Shown here: piece by piece, positions 32,680 through 34,742 of the stretch
Layout: each line of letters starts with the position of its first letter
Numbering within the stretch: position 1 is the stretch's first letter
From: Spirochaetota bacterium
GTDB taxonomy: Bacteria > Spirochaetota > Spirochaetia > JABEVK01
Reading direction: 5' to 3'
Assembly: GCA_020049045.1 (NCBI GenBank)
Contig: JAIFLN010000118.1
Location: forward strand, 1 to 34,742
DNA length: 34,742 nt
Position numbers and translations under genes: made by a program
The notes under the pieces: generated by a model
Told to the model about the DNA's origin: nothing
The model's input: only the letters and a program-made list of their open reading frames with translations
Database searches by the model: none

Positions 32680-33492
32680 TTACGAGGTGTGATTCCGGAA
32701 CTCGGAGGGTGACCGGCCCTTTTGCTTGCGGAACACCCGGGAAAAGTACAGGGCATCGGGGAACCCGGAGCGTAGGGCGACTTCTCCCACGGGGTAGGTG
32801 GTGAATTCCAACAGCTGCTCGGCGTGTTTGAGACGCACTTGATTGAGGTAGGTGATGGGAGAACGGCCGGTCTTGGAACGGAACAGGCGGTGAAAATGCC
32901 CCTCGCTCATTCCAAAATGGGAGGCGAGGTCACTCACGGTGATCGTTTGTGAGAAGCGGTCATTGATGGAAGCCAACGCGCGGTCCACCACATCGGAAGG
33001 CTGCTCATCGAGGGTGCAACGCCGGATCAGTGTCCCCAACATCGCCTTGGCCAGGCCCTCCAATTCGGCACCGACTCCTTGGGAATGGCTTTCTGCGAAG
33101 AGCCAGTAGTCTTCCATTCGTTCTGCCAGCGATCGGTCGGTGAGCCGGTAGATGCGCCGGCCATCGAGTCGGCTGAAGTCCTGGCCCCTGAGTCCGATCC
33201 AGATCAAATCGATTTGCCCATCAGAAATCTCCACATGAGGACAGCCGGCAGGGACCAGAAAGACTTCGTAGGTGCCGAGCGGCAACTCGCTCGATTCGAG
33301 CACGAGCTGGCCCTTTCCGCGCAGGACGGCGGCCAACTCCCAGAAATCATGGAAGCCTAGGCGGGTGGAGGTCCGGGGACCGTAGTAACGCTGGGCATAG
33401 AGGGGGGTTAGTTCCAGGGAGCGGGGAGTGGACCACACCCCTTCCGGGAAATGGCCTGTTTCATCGGTACCAATGGGACGGGACGGTCTCAT
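32680..33492 (-). CDS. AraC-family transcriptional regulator (GH38/dehydrogenase region)
   Basis: A 270-residue regulator with a cupin N-terminal domain (about residues 40-105; ELAAVLRGKGQLVLESSE and FLVPAGCPHVEIS) and two C-terminal helix-turn-helix motifs (VSDLASHFGMSEGHFHRLF and VGEVALRSGFPDALYFSRVF). It ends eight bases after the GH38 gene and diverges from the dehydrogenase gene (107-base spacer), which it probably controls. AGGG eight bases before the ATG is a modest ribosome-binding site. Confidence 0.9.
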   Translation of the reverse strand: MRPSRPIGTDETGHFPEGVWSTPRSLELTPLYAQRYYGPRTSTRLGFHDFWELAAVLRGKGQLVLESSELPLGTYEVFLVPAGCPHVEISDGQIDLIWIGLRGQDFSRLDGRRIYRLTDRSLAERMEDYWLFAESHSQGVGAELEGLAKAMLGTLIRRCTLDEQPSDVVDRALASINDRFSQTITVSDLASHFGMSEGHFHRLFRSKTGRSPITYLNQVRLKHAEQLLEFTTYPVGEVALRSGFPDALYFSRVFRKQKGRSPSEFRNHTS

Positions 33493-33599
33493 TGGGAAAC
33501 CCTATAGAGAAAGATCAGAAATGTCCATATCGAGAATCAGAGAATGCTCTGGCCAGGATTGCCAACCAGGACTACGGTGAAAGCCGTGAGGTACAGGAA

Positions 33600-34619
33600 A
33601 TGAAAGCCGCCTATCTAAAAGCACCCTTTCAATACGAAGTCAAAGAGGTTCCCTTACGGGCCGTAGGAGACTTCGAAGTTTTGGTCAAAGTGAAGGCCTG
33701 CAGCGTCTGTGGACACGATATGATTCTCTCGTCCTACGGAGCGACAGAATGGCAGCCCTTTGGCCACGAGATCTCCGGCCTGGTCGAGAAGGTCGGCGTC
33801 CACGTCAAGAATGTGAAAGTCGGCGACAAGGTAGTCCTCGAAAGCGGCACCTTCGACCGGTTCTCGGCCAACAGCCGCAACGGCCGTGTCGACCTTGACA
33901 ACAAGGGACCCAATTTCTGGCTCCGCCCGGATGACACCATGGGTTTTGCCGATTTTATCGTGGTCCCCATGGAAGTCTGTGTGGCCTTCGAAGGCCTGAC
34001 CTACGAAGAGACCTGCGTCGTTGAGCCGCTTGGAGTCGCCCTTGACTTGGTGAAAACCGCCGAGGTCAAACTCAACAACGATGTGCTGGTCATCGGCTTG
34101 GGTCCCATTGGTTTGATGGCGACCCGGTTGGCCAAGGCCATGGGAGCCCGAAAGGTCTATGGCTCCGAGCTTTCCGTCGCCAAGGCGCGCATCGCCTTGG
34201 CCCGAAAATGGGGCGTCGACGAGATCATCTGCCCCGACCAGCAGTCGCTGGTGGACTACCCGTTTGAACGGGGCGGGGTAGACCGGGTTCTGGTCACCGC
34301 ACCGCCCAAAACGATTCCTGATGCCATTTCCGTGGCCAATGTGGGCGGTATCATCGGCTTTTTGGGCATCGACTACGGCCCGGGTGGCATGGTGACCTTC
34401 GACTCCAACGCCTTCCACACCAAGAAGCTGCAGCTCAGGTCGTCCTTTGCCTCGCCGGCTTTGTACTTCCCCGAATGCCTCGATCTCATCAAGTCGGGGG
34501 TGGTGCCCACCCACGAGCTGAACACCCATCCCTTCCGAATCGACGGTATCGCCCAAGGCATTACCGGGTTTCGGGACGACCGCGAAAACGGAGTCAAGGC
34601 ACTCCTGATCAACGACTGA
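33600..34619 (+). CDS. Medium-chain (zinc-type) dehydrogenase without structural zinc lobe
   Basis: A 339-residue MDR-superfamily dehydrogenase. Catalytic zinc ligands are C37 in ACSVCGHD, H56/E57 in FGHEISG and E142 in VVEPLG. The nucleotide-binding motif is GLGPIGL (166-172), followed by E190 in YGSEL, where an acidic residue favours NAD+ over NADP+. The four-cysteine structural zinc loop usual in polyol and alcohol dehydrogenases is absent; that region reads LESGTFDRFSANSRNG. The start at 33600 fits the family N-terminus (MKAAYLKAPF); in-frame sequence upstream looks non-coding. It is 13 bases ahead of a Gfo/Idh/MocA gene, a combination typical of sugar or inositol oxidation. Substrate unknown. 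Confidence 0.9.
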   Translation: MKAAYLKAPFQYEVKEVPLRAVGDFEVLVKVKACSVCGHDMILSSYGATEWQPFGHEISGLVEKVGVHVKNVKVGDKVVLESGTFDRFSANSRNGRVDLDNKGPNFWLRPDDTMGFADFIVVPMEVCVAFEGLTYEETCVVEPLGVALDLVKTAEVKLNNDVLVIGLGPIGLMATRLAKAMGARKVYGSELSVAKARIALARKWGVDEIICPDQQSLVDYPFERGGVDRVLVTAPPKTIPDAISVANVGGIIGFLGIDYGPGGMVTFDSNAFHTKKLQLRSSFASPALYFPECLDLIKSGVVPTHELNTHPFRIDGIAQGITGFRDDRENGVKALLIND

Positions 34620-34632
34620 CAAAGGACAGATT

Positions 34633-34742
34633 ATGAAACCCCAATTCGGCATTGTCGGCTGCGGGAGCATCTCGCGGTTTCACTTCAGCGCCCTGGCCAA
34701 GATCGGAGCCTCGGTGGTTCATGTGGCCGACCTCAACGAAAA
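34633..34742 (+). CDS. Gfo/Idh/MocA-family oxidoreductase, N-terminal fragment
   Basis: Only the first 36 codons are in the window: MKPQFGIVGCGSISRFHFSA is the classic Rossmann start (GxGxxxxxH) of this family of NAD(P)-dependent sugar and inositol dehydrogenases. AAGGAC lies upstream of the ATG at 34633. It probably forms an operon with the dehydrogenase gene 13 bases upstream. Confidence 0.85.
   Translation, partial: MKPQFGIVGCGSISRFHFSALAKIGASVVHVADLNE

Overview
The window (34.7 kb, moderately GC-rich, double-membrane bacterium) carries about thirty protein genes. The Gram-negative type is shown by a LolA-like periplasmic protein, an outer-membrane beta-barrel and a bo3-type quinol oxidase. 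Pyruvate:ferredoxin oxidoreductase, tryptophanase, a 7TMR-DISM sensor kinase, several AraC regulators and UroD-family proteins next to glycosidase genes would suit a saccharolytic, facultatively anaerobic member of Spirochaetota or a similar lineage. That placement is a weak inference, because no rRNA or other phylogenetic marker is present.

Layout. (1) 1-2679: the 5' end of nifJ (minus strand) diverges from a class III adenylate cyclase plus an exported protein; between them lies a perfect TGTGA-N6-TCACA palindrome. (2) 2664-10085, minus strand: a tightly packed seven-gene operon runs ABC ATPase, two FtsX/MacB-type permeases, LolA-like protein, outer-membrane barrel, response regulator, histidine kinase. 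It looks like a self-regulated envelope export or lipid/lipoprotein trafficking system. (3) 10191-14464: a GH4 glycosidase broken by a deletion and frameshift diverges from an AraC regulator followed by a 7TMR-DISM histidine kinase. (4) 14598-16700: a BrnT/BrnA toxin-antitoxin pair with a palindromic operator, a 400-base stretch with little coding evidence, an AAA/DUF4143 ATPase, and then a second partial copy of the brnA 3' end. This is an accessory island. (5) 16727-19225, minus strand: EamA transporter, tryptophanase and a 70-residue protein form one operon. (6) 19286-24008, plus strand: a subunit-II-like protein with a degraded CuA site precedes cyoABCD. (7) 24023-27222: an AraC regulator diverges from a UroD/MtaA-like protein that overlaps a fatty-acid-hydroxylase/sterol-desaturase-family membrane protein. 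(8) 27225-34742: a sugar-catabolism region with a second UroD-like protein, a putative glycoside hydrolase, a GH38 alpha-mannosidase broken by a deletion/frameshift, an AraC regulator, a medium-chain dehydrogenase and the start of a Gfo/Idh/MocA oxidoreductase.

The most interesting signals are the ABC-LolA-barrel-two-component operon, the brnA-tail repeat flanking the ATPase gene, the degenerate CuA subunit ahead of cyoA, the translationally coupled UroD and hydroxylase genes with a long inverted repeat in their divergent promoter, the CRP-type site beside an adenylate cyclase, and two independent codon-block deletions that break both a GH4 and a GH38 gene. No tRNA, rRNA, CRISPR array or transposase was seen.
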